The notes: generated from the letters alone by a model not told the origin. A DNA stretch of 64,000 bases from Jannaschia aquimarina (GCF_000877395.1 NZ_JYFE01000017.1:1-64000); one strand, 5' to 3'; positions 38,166-47,492 are shown, counted from the first letter of the stretch. Numbers and translations: made by a program.

Positions 38166-38240
38166 GGGGAACTTTGGCATTGGTGCTCGTGTTGGTCTCG
38201 TCGAATGTACCTTTGTATGAGCGAGCCAAAGGCTGGACCA

Positions 38241-38624
38241 ATGCTCGATGACATGAAAATCCTGATCGTGGAGGACGAGGCCCTCCTCGCCGTCGACCTC
38301 TCGATGACCCTGGAAGACGAAGGGGCCGTCGTCGAAGGGCCGTGCATGACGATAGACGATGCGTTGCGTAATCAGTCCCACGTCGACGCCGCGGTATTGG
38401 ACGTCGATATCCGCGGTGAGCCAGTATTTCCGGTCGCCGACCGTCTTGCCGAGGAGGGAACGCCATTCGTCTTCCACACGGGTCGTGCAAACCTCGCAGA
38501 ACTGCGCGAGCGTTACGGCGACGACGTCCCGATCATCTCCAAGCCCTCGAGCCCCGCGCGGCTGGTGAAGATCCTGTGTGACGCGGTCGCTTCGCAGTCG
38601 GAAAAGGCGACGGCAGCCAAGTAG
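38241..38624 (+). CDS. Single-domain response regulator (receiver only)
   Basis: The 127-residue protein is a receiver domain: acidic pocket VEDEALL, phosphoacceptor Asp in AAVLDVDIRGE, the Thr in FHTGR and the Lys in IISKPSS. No output domain follows, so it acts by protein contact or as a phosphate sink. Start choice is uncertain: ATGs at 38217, 38241 and 38253 are in frame; 38241 has AAGG eight bases upstream. No kinase gene adjoins. Confidence 0.85.
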   Translation: MLDDMKILIVEDEALLAVDLSMTLEDEGAVVEGPCMTIDDALRNQSHVDAAVLDVDIRGEPVFPVADRLAEEGTPFVFHTGRANLAELRERYGDDVPIISKPSSPARLVKILCDAVASQSEKATAAK

Positions 38625-38672
38625 GATCTGCAATCGAATTTGCAGGCTCTTTCGACATCCTCATCTAGCATG

Positions 38673-38703
38673 AAAAAGCCGACCGCATCGTTTTGCGGTC
38701 GGC
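38673..38703 (-). terminator. Rho-independent terminator of the Hsp20-DUF1150 operon
   Basis: Read leftward, a perfect 10-bp stem (GCCGACCGCA/TGCGGTCGGC, 38678-38703) with a six-base loop is followed by five T residues (the A-run at 38673-38677). It lies 28 bases after the DUF1150 stop. It may also slow rightward transcription from the response regulator gene. Confidence 0.82.
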
Positions 38704-38730
38704 CGAACGTTTTGACCCGAACAACTTCGC

Positions 38731-38961
38731 TCAGTGAACGCTTACGGGGTGAAGATCATTCTGCCGGGCAAGAGTGAAAGCCAATCGCCGATCTCCGACA
38801 AGCGCGACTTGTTCTCCATCCGTCCGATGCAGGGCATAAAGTTCTTCCAGCCCGCCTTCCCGCGCTTCGCGCTGGACGTCGCGGGGGAGATCCTCGACGA
38901 GGACCTTCCGCACATAGACCGTCGCGCTTCCGACGGCGTCGATGTTCCAGTTCTGTGTCAT
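38731..38961 (-). CDS. DUF1150 family protein
   Basis: The 76-residue protein matches DUF1150 (TVYVRKVLVEDLPRDVQ; LYALHRTDGEQVALVGDR), a short alphaproteobacterial family of unknown function. It lies 19 bases after the Hsp20 gene on the same strand, a pairing common in this group, so a stress-related role is likely by association only. Confidence 0.85.
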   Translation of the reverse strand: MTQNWNIDAVGSATVYVRKVLVEDLPRDVQREAREGGLEELYALHRTDGEQVALVGDRRLAFTLARQNDLHPVSVH

Positions 38962-38980
38962 GCTCGAACCTCCTCGTCGC

Positions 38981-39397
38981 TCAATCCTGCGCGGTTTCGA
39001 TACGGATCGACTTCACAACGTTTTCGGGGATGGATCGTTGCAGGTCGATGTGAAGCAATCCGTTCTTCATCGTCGCACCCGTCACCTCGACGCCATCGGC
39101 AAGCACGAAGGCACGCTGAAACTGTCGGGCGGCGATGCCGCGGTGAAGCCAGATCCGCTCTCCCTCATCGCGCGCGCGCCCGCGAACGACGAGTTGTGCA
39201 TCTTCGAGTGTGATCGACAGATCCTCCATCGAGAAACCGGCCACCGCGAGCGTGATGCGGAACCCGGCTTCGCCGGTCTGTTCGATGTTGTAAGGCGGAT
39301 ACCCGTCCGAGGATCGCGCCGTGCGTTCCACCAGACGCTCCAACTCATCGAAGCCGAGCAGGAAAGGGTGTGTGCCGAAGGTCGGCTTGGTCATCAT
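38981..39397 (-). CDS. Hsp20/IbpA-type small heat-shock chaperone
   Basis: The 138-residue protein has the alpha-crystallin domain (YNIEQTGEAGFRITLAVAGF; LVVRGRARDEGERIWLHRGI) and the terminal G-L-L-I/D-L strand motif (GLLHIDLQRSIPE). It holds unfolding proteins in the cytoplasm. Two adjacent ATGs at 39397 and 39394 are possible after AAAGGA. The upstream region has a possible heat-shock promoter. Confidence 0.93.
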   Translation of the reverse strand: MMTKPTFGTHPFLLGFDELERLVERTARSSDGYPPYNIEQTGEAGFRITLAVAGFSMEDLSITLEDAQLVVRGRARDEGERIWLHRGIAARQFQRAFVLADGVEVTGATMKNGLLHIDLQRSIPENVVKSIRIETAQD

Positions 39398-39461
39398 CCG
39401 GATCCTTTGTCCAAAAAGCGAACCGCGTGCCACGACCCGTCATCGGCATCGTCGCATGACC

Positions 39462-39491
39462 AATGTGGGTGCAGTTCCGTGCACCCGCAAG
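39462..39491 (-). promoter_or_regulatory. Possible RpoH-type promoter and dyad upstream of Hsp20
   Basis: Reading leftward, CTTGCG and CCCACATT are 16 bases apart, similar to the CTTGAA / CCCCATTT pattern of heat-shock sigma factor sites. The spacer contains part of a perfect 7-bp dyad GGGTGCA-N6-TGCACCC at 39467-39486. Both are about 65-95 bases before the Hsp20 start. The match is partial. Confidence 0.3.
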
Positions 39492-39557
39492 CCCGGAGCG
39501 CTTGGACGCCGCCGCGCAATCCGGTAGGTCGAAACCGAGAACCGCCAGGATAACGCC

Positions 39558-39779
39558 GTGACCCTGCCCCCGGACGAGATGTCCCATGAAGACGTGCTGC
39601 GCGCCGAACTGACGGTGTTGCGCCAACAGCATCGTGATCTGGATGACGCGATAGCCGCTCTGGAACAGGGGCCGTTGCCGGACATGCTTCAGATCCGGCG
39701 ACTCAAGAAGCAGAAGCTGGCCCTGAAAGATCGCATCGGACGCATAGAGGACGAATTGACCCCGGACATCATCGCATGA
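39558..39779 (+). CDS. DUF465 (YdcH-like) small coiled-coil protein
   Basis: The 73-residue helical protein has the DUF465 core ([34 protein letters not shown]). Start GTG 39558 has AGGA eight bases upstream; an in-frame ATG at 39579 is the alternative. Its stop overlaps purE by four bases, so it heads the purEK operon. Function is unknown. Confidence 0.82.
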   Translation: MTLPPDEMSHEDVLRAELTVLRQQHRDLDDAIAALEQGPLPDMLQIRRLKKQKLALKDRIGRIEDELTPDIIA

Positions 39780-40249
39780 GCGCGCCCGTCGGTATCATCA
39801 TGGGCTCGACCTCGGATTGGCCGACCATGAAGGCCGCCGCAGAGATCCTCGACGAACTGGAGGTCGGCTACAAGACCGCGATCGTCTCGGCACACCGGAC
39901 CCCGGACAGGCTTTGGGAGTATGGGACGTCGGCGGTGGAGCGTGGGCTCAAGGTGATCGTCGCCGGGGCAGGCGGGGCGGCGCATCTTCCTGGCATGATG
40001 GCGTCCAAGACGCGCCTGCCGGTAATCGGCGTTCCGGTCCAGACGAAGGCGCTGGGTGGCGTCGACTCGCTTCATTCCATAGTCCAGATGCCGCGCGGCT
40101 ATCCGGTCGCGACCATGGCGATCGGCGGCGCGGCCAATGCGGGTCTGATGGCGGCCGCCATCCTCGCGGTTTCCGACGATGCGTTGGCCACTCGCCTGGA
40201 GGCGTGGAGGGCGGCCTTGTCCGCCTCCATCCCGGAGCGGCCCGAATGA
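39776..40249 (+). CDS. purE: N5-carboxyaminoimidazole ribonucleotide mutase
   Basis: The 157-residue protein has the PurE motifs [35 protein letters not shown] and LLSIVQMP-like [20 protein letters not shown] (quoted in part). It converts N5-CAIR to CAIR in purine synthesis. It overlaps both DUF465 and purK by four bases (ATGA). Confidence 0.96.
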   Translation: MSAPVGIIMGSTSDWPTMKAAAEILDELEVGYKTAIVSAHRTPDRLWEYGTSAVERGLKVIVAGAGGAAHLPGMMASKTRLPVIGVPVQTKALGGVDSLHSIVQMPRGYPVATMAIGGAANAGLMAAAILAVSDDALATRLEAWRAALSASIPERPE

Positions 40250-41310
40250 CCGCGTTGCGACCCGGCGCGACGATCGGAATTCTGGGCGGTGGGCAACTCG
40301 GGCGAATGCTTTCCGTTGCGGCCAGCCGGCTCGGCTACAAATGTGCGATCTACGAACCGGGCGGCGACTGTCCGGCGTCGCACGTCGCCAATTACCATCA
40401 CAAGGCCGCCTGGGACGATGTCGAGGCGTTGACGGCATTCGGGGGCGCCTGCGACGTCGTGACATACGAGTGGGAAAACGTGCCGGGGACCGCCCTCGAC
40501 GTCATCGGAAAGCTCGCTCCGATCCATCCGGGACGGCGCGCACTGGAGGTCGCACAGGACCGGCTGACCGAAAAGGATTTCCTGACCGGACTAGGACTTC
40601 GCACCGCACGGTATCGGGCCGTCGCGGACGCGGCCGAGCTACGGGAGACGCTGGCGGAGTTCGGCGGCGAGGGCATCCTGAAGACCCGGACTTTGGGGTA
40701 CGACGGCAAGGGGCAGGTTCGCCTGTCCTCTGCGGACGAGGCAGAGGATGCGATGGACGCCATGGGCGGTGCGCCCGCGATCCTGGAGGCCATGGTCCCG
40801 TTCGAGCGAGAGGTCAGCGTCATCGCGGCCCGTGGCCCGTCAGGAGAGGTCGTCGCCTTCGATCCGGGCGAGAACGTCCATGCCGGGGGGATCCTCCGAA
40901 CGACGACCGTACCTGCGACGTTGAGCACCTCTCAGCGGACCGATGCGGCCTTGCTCGCCGGACGCATCCTGAACGCCCTCGATTATGTCGGCGTCCTGGG
41001 GGTCGAGCTTTTCGTGACCGGCACGGAAATGCTGGTCAACGAGATCGCGCCTCGCGTCCACAATTCCGGACATTGGACCCAGCTCGGCTGCGCAACGGAT
41101 CAGTTCGAACAGCATATCCGCGCGATCGCCGGTCTGCCGCTGGGCGACGGGGCACGGCATGCGGATGTGCGCATGGAGAACCTGATCGGCTACGACATGG
41201 ACGGGATCCCGGCAATCCTCTCGGAGCGTGGCGCGCAATTGCATCTTTACGGCAAGGCCGAGAACCGCGCGGGTCGCAAGATGGGGCATGTAAACCGGCT
41301 GATCGGCTGA
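40246..41310 (+). CDS. purK: 5-(carboxyamino)imidazole ribonucleotide synthase
   Basis: The 354-residue ATP-grasp enzyme has [16 protein letters not shown] near the start, [23 protein letters not shown] and [14 protein letters not shown]. It carboxylates AIR with bicarbonate and ATP, supplying PurE. It starts with an ATGA overlap on purE. A GC-rich imperfect hairpin just after the stop (about 41311-41343) may end transcription from this side and from the convergent DUF1501 gene. Confidence 0.96.
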   Translation: MTALRPGATIGILGGGQLGRMLSVAASRLGYKCAIYEPGGDCPASHVANYHHKAAWDDVEALTAFGGACDVVTYEWENVPGTALDVIGKLAPIHPGRRALEVAQDRLTEKDFLTGLGLRTARYRAVADAAELRETLAEFGGEGILKTRTLGYDGKGQVRLSSADEAEDAMDAMGGAPAILEAMVPFEREVSVIAARGPSGEVVAFDPGENVHAGGILRTTTVPATLSTSQRTDAALLAGRILNALDYVGVLGVELFVTGTEMLVNEIAPRVHNSGHWTQLGCATDQFEQHIRAIAGLPLGDGARHADVRMENLIGYDMDGIPAILSERGAQLHLYGKAENRAGRKMGHVNRLIG

Positions 41311-41374
41311 CGGCCGGTCCCCCGCGCGAGGCGGGCTGGCCGGCATGAGACAGAAGTGGCGCGACCGGGCCGAT

Positions 41375-42517
41375 CTAAGCCAGGACGTTCGGATCCTCAC
41401 CCATCTCGAGACCCGGGAAGACCGTCGTCTCAAGCTCATACCGGCCAAGACCGAAGAGGCCGGCCATCGCCCATGCGGCATAGGCGCGGACGTCCCGCAT
41501 CGGCATCACGTCGCGGCCGTCCAAGAGATCGGACTCGGCCAGACCGGGATATGCACCAAGCACGCGCCCGCCCCGGATCGCGCCTCCGGCCAGAAGCAGG
41601 GTCCCACCGGTCCCGTGATCGGTTCCCTTCGTGCCGTTCTCACGCACGGTGCGACCGAATTCCGTGACGGCCAGAACGGCGGTCCGGTCCCAATACGGTC
41701 CGAGCCCCTGGCGGAGAGCCGCAAGCCCGGTGGCGAGCCGTTCGAGCGGCTGCCTGATGCGTGCCGCCTGTGATTGGTGCGTATCCCACCCGCCGATCGA
41801 CAGCGCGGCGATCCGGGCATCGGCGCGAAGCTGTGTCGCGGCGAAGTCGAACAGTGCCTCGTGCGGCTTCAGATCGGCACTGCCCGGATCCTCCGCCGAC
41901 AGGATCAACGCCTCCTGCGCGCTGCGCCGGAACAGGGAATCGTCGTGGTAGACGTGGCGCAGCAGGTCGGCCGTGGCCGCCGACAGCTCCAGGCGGGCAT
42001 CGGGAGCCCAGCGCGAATGCGCCGCCTCGCCACGGAGGATCTTCATGTTCTCCCGTCCGATCGCGAAGGCGGTCCGGCCATGCGCACCGGGCACAACGCC
42101 CACAAGGCGGTTCAACCACCCGTCCCGCTGACTTAGCGGCAAGAGGCCCGGTGTTCCGGCTTCGAGCAGATCTTGGCCGTCGAAATGGCTGCGCTTGCCC
42201 CGGTAGGGGGTGCTGACGGCCTGGGCGAAGGCAAGGTCGCCTCCTGTCCACCAACTGGTCAGAGGCGCAAGCGACCGGTGAAGCGCGTGAAACCCGTCGA
42301 GATCCGGGTTGCCTGCCGCCGGGCCGATCTCGAAGCTCGGTCTGAGGCCTGCCAGAACCGGGTCGCCGTAGGGTTGGAGGATATCCAGACCGTCCATCGC
42401 GCCGCGCAGGATCACGACGACCAGCCTCCCATCGCCCGGCGCCGCGGCGAAAGAGACTGGCGTTACCAGAGGCGAGGCCGCGAGGGAGCATCCGATCAGG
42501 AAGGCACGACGGTCCAT
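41375..42517 (-). CDS. DUF1501 family protein, Tat-type signal
   Basis: The 380-residue protein starts MDRRAFLIGCSLAAS, a short twin-arginine-like signal, and continues with DUF1501 features (VVVILRGAMDGLDILQPY; SIGGWDTHQSQ; VTEFGRTVRENGTKGTDHGT). The start at 42517 is preferred over 42523 because AGGAG lies six bases upstream. DUF1501 proteins are sulfatase-like in fold and nearly always pair with DUF1800, as here. Function unknown, probably periplasmic. Confidence 0.85.
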   Translation of the reverse strand: MDRRAFLIGCSLAASPLVTPVSFAAAPGDGRLVVVILRGAMDGLDILQPYGDPVLAGLRPSFEIGPAAGNPDLDGFHALHRSLAPLTSWWTGGDLAFAQAVSTPYRGKRSHFDGQDLLEAGTPGLLPLSQRDGWLNRLVGVVPGAHGRTAFAIGRENMKILRGEAAHSRWAPDARLELSAATADLLRHVYHDDSLFRRSAQEALILSAEDPGSADLKPHEALFDFAATQLRADARIAALSIGGWDTHQSQAARIRQPLERLATGLAALRQGLGPYWDRTAVLAVTEFGRTVRENGTKGTDHGTGGTLLLAGGAIRGGRVLGAYPGLAESDLLDGRDVMPMRDVRAYAAWAMAGLFGLGRYELETTVFPGLEMGEDPNVLA

Positions 42518-42519
42518 GC

Positions 42520-43863
42520 TCATCTCCTCTGGAACTCGGGTGAGGCGAGGACGAGGCCGATCGCGGCCTCGGCGGTTTCGGCGGCCTCGACCGCGAATCT
42601 GGTCCGGCCCGAGGCGAGGGGCCCGAGGGCCGTTTGCAGGACGTCCCGCGGTTGCGGCTGGCTCTGCATCCGCACCGGAGCGCGCATCGACCATTCGATC
42701 CGCGCGGCCAGGGCTTGCGGCGTGATCCAGGCCTCGGCCTCTTCCGGCCAGCCGTCCGGGGCCGGGGCGCCGGGCAGGCTCTGACCCATCAGGTTCAGCG
42801 GCCCCCGAAGGATCGCATTCGTCAGTCTGCGCCCACGGGGGACCGGAACATCGAGCGCGCGGAACGCGGCCGTCAGATACTCGACCGGCCTGCGCACTTT
42901 CTCCAGCCGTTCAGACCAGGCAGCCGGATGATCCAGCATCGCGGAATAGACGGCACGCAGATCGCCATCGGTCGCCAGCCATTTTGCGGCCATCGCATCG
43001 ACGAGGCCCCGGTCGGGTCTGTCGGAGACGAAATGTCGCGCCAGCTTTCCGGACAGGTGCCAGGCCGTGTCGGGGTGGCGCGCGAGGTCGCGCAGGACGG
43101 CACGCAGGTCATCGGGCGCTGCAGGGTCGCCGCCATAGGTCCGACCGAGTACCGTCTCGGGGCCGGGTTCGGCCGCCTTGGGGTTGAAAGCCGGCGACCC
43201 GTCGCGGTTCACGGTCAGGCCGGTCAGCAATTCCGCAAGCTCCGTGACATCCGCCTGCTTGTATCCCGCGCCCACGCCGAGCGTATGCAACTCGAGGACC
43301 TCTCGGGCGAGGTTCTCGTTCAACCCGCCATAGCGGTTGCGGGCTTTTTGGGAGTTCGGGCCGACCGAGCGGCTCTGATCCAGGTAGATGACCATCGCAG
43401 GATGGGTGACAGCGGCCTCCAGCAGATCGGCGAAGCGGCCCGAGAGGTGGGGCCGTAGCTCTGCCTGATAGCTGGGAACCGAAGCGCGCAGATATCCCCG
43501 TCCGGGCGTGACCGTGAAGTGATCGGCCCAGAACCAGGCCAGCCTCTCCCGGAATGGTTGGTCCGTGACGGCGCCCCGCGCGATGATGTCGCCGACCTCG
43601 TTGGCGTTCCGTTCTGCGATGTGGCGATTGTGCTGGGTATAGGCCTCGCGCTCCGCCGGGCCGTCACGCCGAGCGCGTCTCAGACGAGACCAATCGCGGG
43701 CCTCGGCCGCCGCCTCGCTCCAGGCCAGTGCCGGGAAAGCCTCCAGGGCTCGATCCGGGCCTTCCAGTTGCGCTATCACGTCGCCCGGTCCGTCCGGCGC
43801 CGGGATCCGTGGGGAAAGGCCGGTCCCGAAACGGATCGCGGCAAGGGCGGAATGCATATCCAT
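42520..43863 (-). CDS. DUF1800 family protein
   Basis: The 447-residue protein shows DUF1800 motifs: RFGTGLSPR at the start, RLAWFWADHFTV, NENLAREVLELHTLGVGAGY, and LARHFVSDRP. It has no clear signal peptide at this start. In-frame ATGs at 43863 and 43857 are both possible. Its 3' end is at the DUF1501 start, so the two are coupled. The role of the pair is unknown. Confidence 0.87.
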   Translation of the reverse strand: MDMHSALAAIRFGTGLSPRIPAPDGPGDVIAQLEGPDRALEAFPALAWSEAAAEARDWSRLRRARRDGPAEREAYTQHNRHIAERNANEVGDIIARGAVTDQPFRERLAWFWADHFTVTPGRGYLRASVPSYQAELRPHLSGRFADLLEAAVTHPAMVIYLDQSRSVGPNSQKARNRYGGLNENLAREVLELHTLGVGAGYKQADVTELAELLTGLTVNRDGSPAFNPKAAEPGPETVLGRTYGGDPAAPDDLRAVLRDLARHPDTAWHLSGKLARHFVSDRPDRGLVDAMAAKWLATDGDLRAVYSAMLDHPAAWSERLEKVRRPVEYLTAAFRALDVPVPRGRRLTNAILRGPLNLMGQSLPGAPAPDGWPEEAEAWITPQALAARIEWSMRAPVRMQSQPQPRDVLQTALGPLASGRTRFAVEAAETAEAAIGLVLASPEFQRR

Positions 43864-43945
43864 CCCGCAAAGATAGGTGGAGTATCGGCAGAAAGGGAGG
43901 GGGCGGAAAAGCGGGCACTGCAAGATCGGCGGCGCCCGCCTGGCG

Positions 43946-44008
43946 TCACGACCGGCGGAGCCGCTTGAACAGCTTCCACAGGGCCAGATACTTGATCAGC
44001 TTGCGCAT
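43946..44008 (-). CDS. 20-residue cationic amphipathic ORF
   Basis: The frame encodes MRKLIKYLALWKLFKRLRRS and is preceded by AGGAG seven bases before the ATG, an excellent ribosome binding site. Eight of 20 residues are Lys or Arg and hydrophobic residues recur every three to four positions, as in a membrane-binding helix. It lies between aspS and the DUF1800 gene on the same strand. I do not know a family for it; translation is inferred from the site and composition. Confidence 0.5.
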   Translation of the reverse strand: MRKLIKYLALWKLFKRLRRS

Positions 44009-44052
44009 GTTTCGTCTCCTGTATGCAGGTAACATACCAACGCACAAGCGGC

Positions 44053-44072
44053 GGATCGGTTTGATCCGATCC
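44053..44072. terminator. Small hairpin downstream of aspS
   Basis: GGATCGG and CCGATCC pair perfectly around a six-base loop, 18 bases after the aspS stop (read leftward). The T-run (ATTTTT at about 44075) is on the rightward side, so for the aspS transcript the hairpin is preceded by A residues and not followed by T. It is a weak terminator candidate only. Confidence 0.3.
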
Positions 44073-44089
44073 ACGATTTTTCCGGCGGA

Positions 44090-46024
44090 TCAGTCCTTGG
44101 GGACGACCCGGAGGCCCAATTCCATCAATTGGCCGGGCATCGGTTCCGTAGGGGCGCCCATCATCAGGTCTTCGGCGCGCTGGTTCATCGGGAAGAGCAT
44201 CACCTCGCGGATGTTCTCCTCTCCGGCCAGCAGCATGACGATGCGGTCGATCCCCGCCGCGCAGCCGCCATGGGGCGGAGCGCCGTACTGGAATGCCTTC
44301 ACCATGCCGCCGAAGCGTTTTTCCACTTCGTCGCGGCCGTAGCCCGCGATCTCGAAGGCGCGGTACATCACGTCCAGCTTGTGGTTCCGGATGGCGCCGG
44401 AGACCAGTTCGTAGCCGTTGCAGGCCAGGTCGTACTGGTAGCCGAGCACCGCTTCGGGATCGCCGTCCAGAGCTTCGAGGCCGCCCTGCGGCATCGAGAA
44501 CGGGTTATGGGAGAAGTCGACCTTCCCCTCGTCGTCGCGCTCGTACATCGGGAAGTCGACGATCCAGGCAAAGGCGAAGCGGTCCTCGTCGATCAGGCCC
44601 AGTTCCTGCCCGATCACGGTGCGGGCGCGGCCCGCGACGGCCTCGAAGTCTGACGCCTTGCCGCCGAGGAAGAACGCAGCGTCGCCGACGCCGAGGCCGA
44701 GCTGCTGGCGGATTGCCTCGGTGCGCTCGGGGCCGATGTTCTTGGCGAGGGGGCCGGCGGCTTCGACAGAGTACTCGATTGATTCCAGATCATCCCGAAG
44801 TCGCCCCAGCACTTCTGAACGATCTCCTTGGATAGTCTGTCCGTCACTAGCCTTTACAGCGATCATCGCCATGCCAGTCGAGTTCTGCTCGATTTCATTT
44901 ATTCTTGCGATCACCTGCGCTGCTTTGTCATTGTCAGGACGCCAGAAGATATACCCCATCCCCGGCAGGCCCTGCTCTTGGGCGAACTTGTTCATCCGGT
45001 CGCAGAACTTGCGCGACCCGCCCGTGGGCGCGGGGATGGCGCGGATCTCGGTGCCGTCCTTCTCCAGCAGCGAGGCGAAGATGGCGAAGCCCGAGCCCCG
45101 GAAATGCTCGGACACGTCCTGCATCTCGATCGGGTTGCGCAGGTCGGGCTTGTCGGTGCCGTATTTCAGCGCCGCCTCGGCAAAAGGGATCTGCGGCCAG
45201 GTCTCGGGCGCATCGACGCGCTTGCCGCCGCCGAAGCGTTCGAACGTGCCGGCCACCACGGGCGCGATCGTGTCGAACACGTCCTGCTGGGTGGCGAAGC
45301 TCATCTCCATGTCGAGCTGGTAGAAGTCGGTGGGCGAGCGGTCGGCGCGCGGATCCTCGTCGCGGAAGCAGGGCGCGATCTGAAAGTACTTGTCGAAGCC
45401 GGCCACCATCAGCAGCTGCTTGAACTGCTGCGGTGCCTGCGGCAGCGCATAGAGCTTGCCCGGATGCAGCCGTGACGGGATCACGAAGTCGCGCGCCCCT
45501 TCGGGAGAGGACGCGGTGATGATCGGCGTCTGGTATTCGCGGAAGTCCAGATCCCACATCCGCTGCCGCAGGTCGCGCACGACGTCCGAGCGCAGCTTCA
45601 TGTTGTCCTGCATTGCCTCGCGGCGCAGGTCGAGGAAGCGATAGCGCAGGCGTGTCTCTTCGGGATATTCCTGATCACCGAAGACGATCAGTGGCAACTC
45701 GTCCGCCTTTCCCAGAACTTCCATATCGCGGATGAAAACCTCGACCTCGCCGGTCGGGATCTTGGGGTTGATCAGGCTTTCGTCGCGCGCCTTCACGTTG
45801 CCGTCGATGCGGATGCACCACTCGCTGCGCACCTTCTCGACCTCGGAGAAGACCGGGCTGTCGGGGTCGCACAAGACCTGCGTGACGCCGTAATGGTCGC
45901 GCAGGTCGATGAACAGCACCCCGCCATGATCGCGGATCCTGTGGACCCATCCGGCCAAGCGGACCGTATCGCCCACATTCTCGCGGGTCAGTTCGGCGCA
46001 GGTATGGGTGCGGTAGACATGCAT
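44090..46024 (-). CDS. aspS: Aspartyl-tRNA synthetase with an extra in-frame segment
   Basis: The 644-residue class II synthetase has the OB-fold anticodon domain, motif 2 ([19 protein letters not shown]), the GAD insertion domain and motif 3 ([13 protein letters not shown]). It charges tRNA with aspartate; the relaxed (Asp/Asn) specificity common in alphaproteobacteria is possible. It starts at 46024 (MHVYRTHTC). Bacterial AspRS is usually about 590 residues. The excess is one block, residues 363-420 (44765-44938), between GYIFWR and EAAGPLAKN in the GAD domain, with clearly lower G+C than the flanks. The reading frame is intact throughout. Confidence 0.95.
   Translation of the reverse strand: MHVYRTHTCAELTRENVGDTVRLAGWVHRIRDHGGVLFIDLRDHYGVTQVLCDPDSPVFSEVEKVRSEWCIRIDGNVKARDESLINPKIPTGEVEVFIRDMEVLGKADELPLIVFGDQEYPEETRLRYRFLDLRREAMQDNMKLRSDVVRDLRQRMWDLDFREYQTPIITASSPEGARDFVIPSRLHPGKLYALPQAPQQFKQLLMVAGFDKYFQIAPCFRDEDPRADRSPTDFYQLDMEMSFATQQDVFDTIAPVVAGTFERFGGGKRVDAPETWPQIPFAEAALKYGTDKPDLRNPIEMQDVSEHFRGSGFAIFASLLEKDGTEIRAIPAPTGGSRKFCDRMNKFAQEQGLPGMGYIFWRPDNDKAAQVIARINEIEQNSTGMAMIAVKASDGQTIQGDRSEVLGRLRDDLESIEYSVEAAGPLAKNIGPERTEAIRQQLGLGVGDAAFFLGGKASDFEAVAGRARTVIGQELGLIDEDRFAFAWIVDFPMYERDDEGKVDFSHNPFSMPQGGLEALDGDPEAVLGYQYDLACNGYELVSGAIRNHKLDVMYRAFEIAGYGRDEVEKRFGGMVKAFQYGAPPHGGCAAGIDRIVMLLAGEENIREVMLFPMNQRAEDLMMGAPTEPMPGQLMELGLRVVPKD
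44765..44938 (-). other. Lower-G+C in-frame insert inside aspS
   Basis: By count, 44761-44940 is 90 of 180 bases G+C, against about two-thirds around it. The encoded 58 residues look like two helices around a strand ([43 protein letters not shown]). Only a short inverted repeat (TCGAG/CTCGA) is visible, no direct repeats. It may be a mobile in-frame element or a lineage-specific domain. Confidence 0.65.
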
Positions 46025-46090
46025 GGCGGGACCCCCGGAGAAAGCCGCGCCTATGCACACAAGGGGGGGCGGAGTGTCAACCGGGCGCGA

Positions 46091-46774
46091 TCATTCCGCC
46101 GGGACCGGCATGCCGAGATCCAGCAGGCGCGGCTGAAGCCGGTCGACGACCAGCAACCCGGTCTGGAACTCCCTGCGCCGCGCGGCGGCTCCCGGAAAGG
46201 CGAGGACGCGGAGACCCGCATCCAGGGCCGCCTGGGCCGCCTCTGGCGTGTCCTCGATGGCGAGGACGCGCGCCGGATCCAGATCCATTCGCCCCAAGGC
46301 GCCCCGATAGATGTCGGGCGCGGGCTTGGGCCTTGCGGCATGGGTCGCGTCGCCGATCCATTCGAATGCGTCCATATCGACGAACCGTTCGAGCCCCGAC
46401 AGCACCGCGTGGATCTGATCGGGCGATGTCGTGGAGCAGACCGCGATCCGCAGGCCCCGCGCCGTCGCGGCGGCGATCATCTCGGGAACGCCCGGGCGCG
46501 GGCGTATGCCGTCCTGCCGGACGAGCGCCGCGAAGTGACGGCACTTCGCGGCGTGGAGGCTACGGATATCGACACGGTCGCCTGCATCCTCGGCATATCT
46601 CGCGAGCCGTGCACGCCCGCCGGGATGGTGCAGCATCCGAAGATAGCTCTCATGGTCCCAGACCCAGTCGAGATCCGCTTCGGCAAAGGCTCGGTTGTAG
46701 GCGCGACGCTGCAGTTCGGTCGTCTCGGCCAGCGTGCCGATCGCACCGAAGAACAGCGCGGATGCTGACAGCAT
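46091..46774 (-). CDS. HAD-superfamily protein lacking the catalytic nucleophile
   Basis: The 227-residue protein is HAD-like of the CbbY/PGM kind: cap domain from about residue 18, motif II CSTTS, Lys in RPKPAPDIY, acidic motif IEDTPEAAQAA. But motif I, normally FDxDGTL, reads FFGAIGTLAE, so both aspartates (positions 10 and 12) are replaced by Gly and Ile. Phosphatase activity is therefore unlikely; a binding or regulatory role is possible. GGGGGGATC precedes the ATG at 46774. Confidence 0.82.
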   Translation of the reverse strand: MLSASALFFGAIGTLAETTELQRRAYNRAFAEADLDWVWDHESYLRMLHHPGGRARLARYAEDAGDRVDIRSLHAAKCRHFAALVRQDGIRPRPGVPEMIAAATARGLRIAVCSTTSPDQIHAVLSGLERFVDMDAFEWIGDATHAARPKPAPDIYRGALGRMDLDPARVLAIEDTPEAAQAALDAGLRVLAFPGAAARRREFQTGLLVVDRLQPRLLDLGMPVPAE

Positions 46775-46847
46775 CTGCGATCCCCCCATATCCCGGCGCG
46801 TCCTGCCCACGCGCTACGAACGGAGGGTGACATACCCCCCGCGAAAA

Positions 46848-47492
46848 TCAAGGAAATGCGTGACTGCGCCGCCGTGCCAGCCAGAGTTCCAAGGCCATCA
46901 GCCAGGGCAGGTAGAAGGCCAGCACCTGGATGCGATCGAACCATCCCGTGAAATCCTCGCGCACCCCGATGCCACCGGTCCCCAGTTCCCACAGCCCGTA
47001 TTGCACGCGGTACAGCCAGGAGCCGAGTGCCAGAACCACCATCCGTGCGGCCCAGTCGGGATGGGTCGGAGAGCGATCGACGGCACTGCGCCACGTGGCC
47101 CAGGCGACCGCGATCACGAGTGCGCCGTAGAGGGCGAAACCGAAGCTCATCCAAAGCCCGCCGATGGTTCCCAACGCGCCGATATAGATCAGTCCGCCCA
47201 GCCCCGTGATACCCGCTAGCCCCAAGGTCACGCGGCCGGTTCCGCGATGGATCGCCGGCCAGCGACGACGGACCGCCCCCAGCAACTGCAGCGGCGCCAG
47301 AATGCTCAGCGCGCCGCCCGCCACCATGTGGAGATAGAGCGCAGCCGTTGGCGCCAACGCGTCTTCGTGGAACAGGCGTGAAGCGACCTCGTCCGGGGTG
47401 CCGAGGGCCGCGCCGCGCAGGAGGGAGTAGAGCCCGAACGGCAGCACTGCGAGCATTAGAAGAAGCACAGAACCGATGCGGATCGCCGCCAT
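46848..47492 (-). CDS. DUF2306-type membrane protein
   Basis: The 214-residue protein has about six hydrophobic spans (SVLLLMLAVLPFGLYSLL; ALYLHMVAGGALSILAPLQ; a His in the second span, and IHRGTGRV after the third), matching predicted membrane proteins of the DUF2306 kind. The function is unknown. The ATG at 47492 is chosen because the open frame upstream belongs to antisense sequence of carB. Confidence 0.72.
   Translation of the reverse strand: MAAIRIGSVLLLMLAVLPFGLYSLLRGAALGTPDEVASRLFHEDALAPTAALYLHMVAGGALSILAPLQLLGAVRRRWPAIHRGTGRVTLGLAGITGLGGLIYIGALGTIGGLWMSFGFALYGALVIAVAWATWRSAVDRSPTHPDWAARMVVLALGSWLYRVQYGLWELGTGGIGVREDFTGWFDRIQVLAFYLPWLMALELWLARRRSHAFP

Noticed and set aside
38168-38196. 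GGAAC followed by TGTTGG as an EcfG (general stress) promoter for the response regulator
   Set aside because: The -10 half does not match CGTT and spacing is ambiguous; many Rhodobacterales lack the EcfG system.
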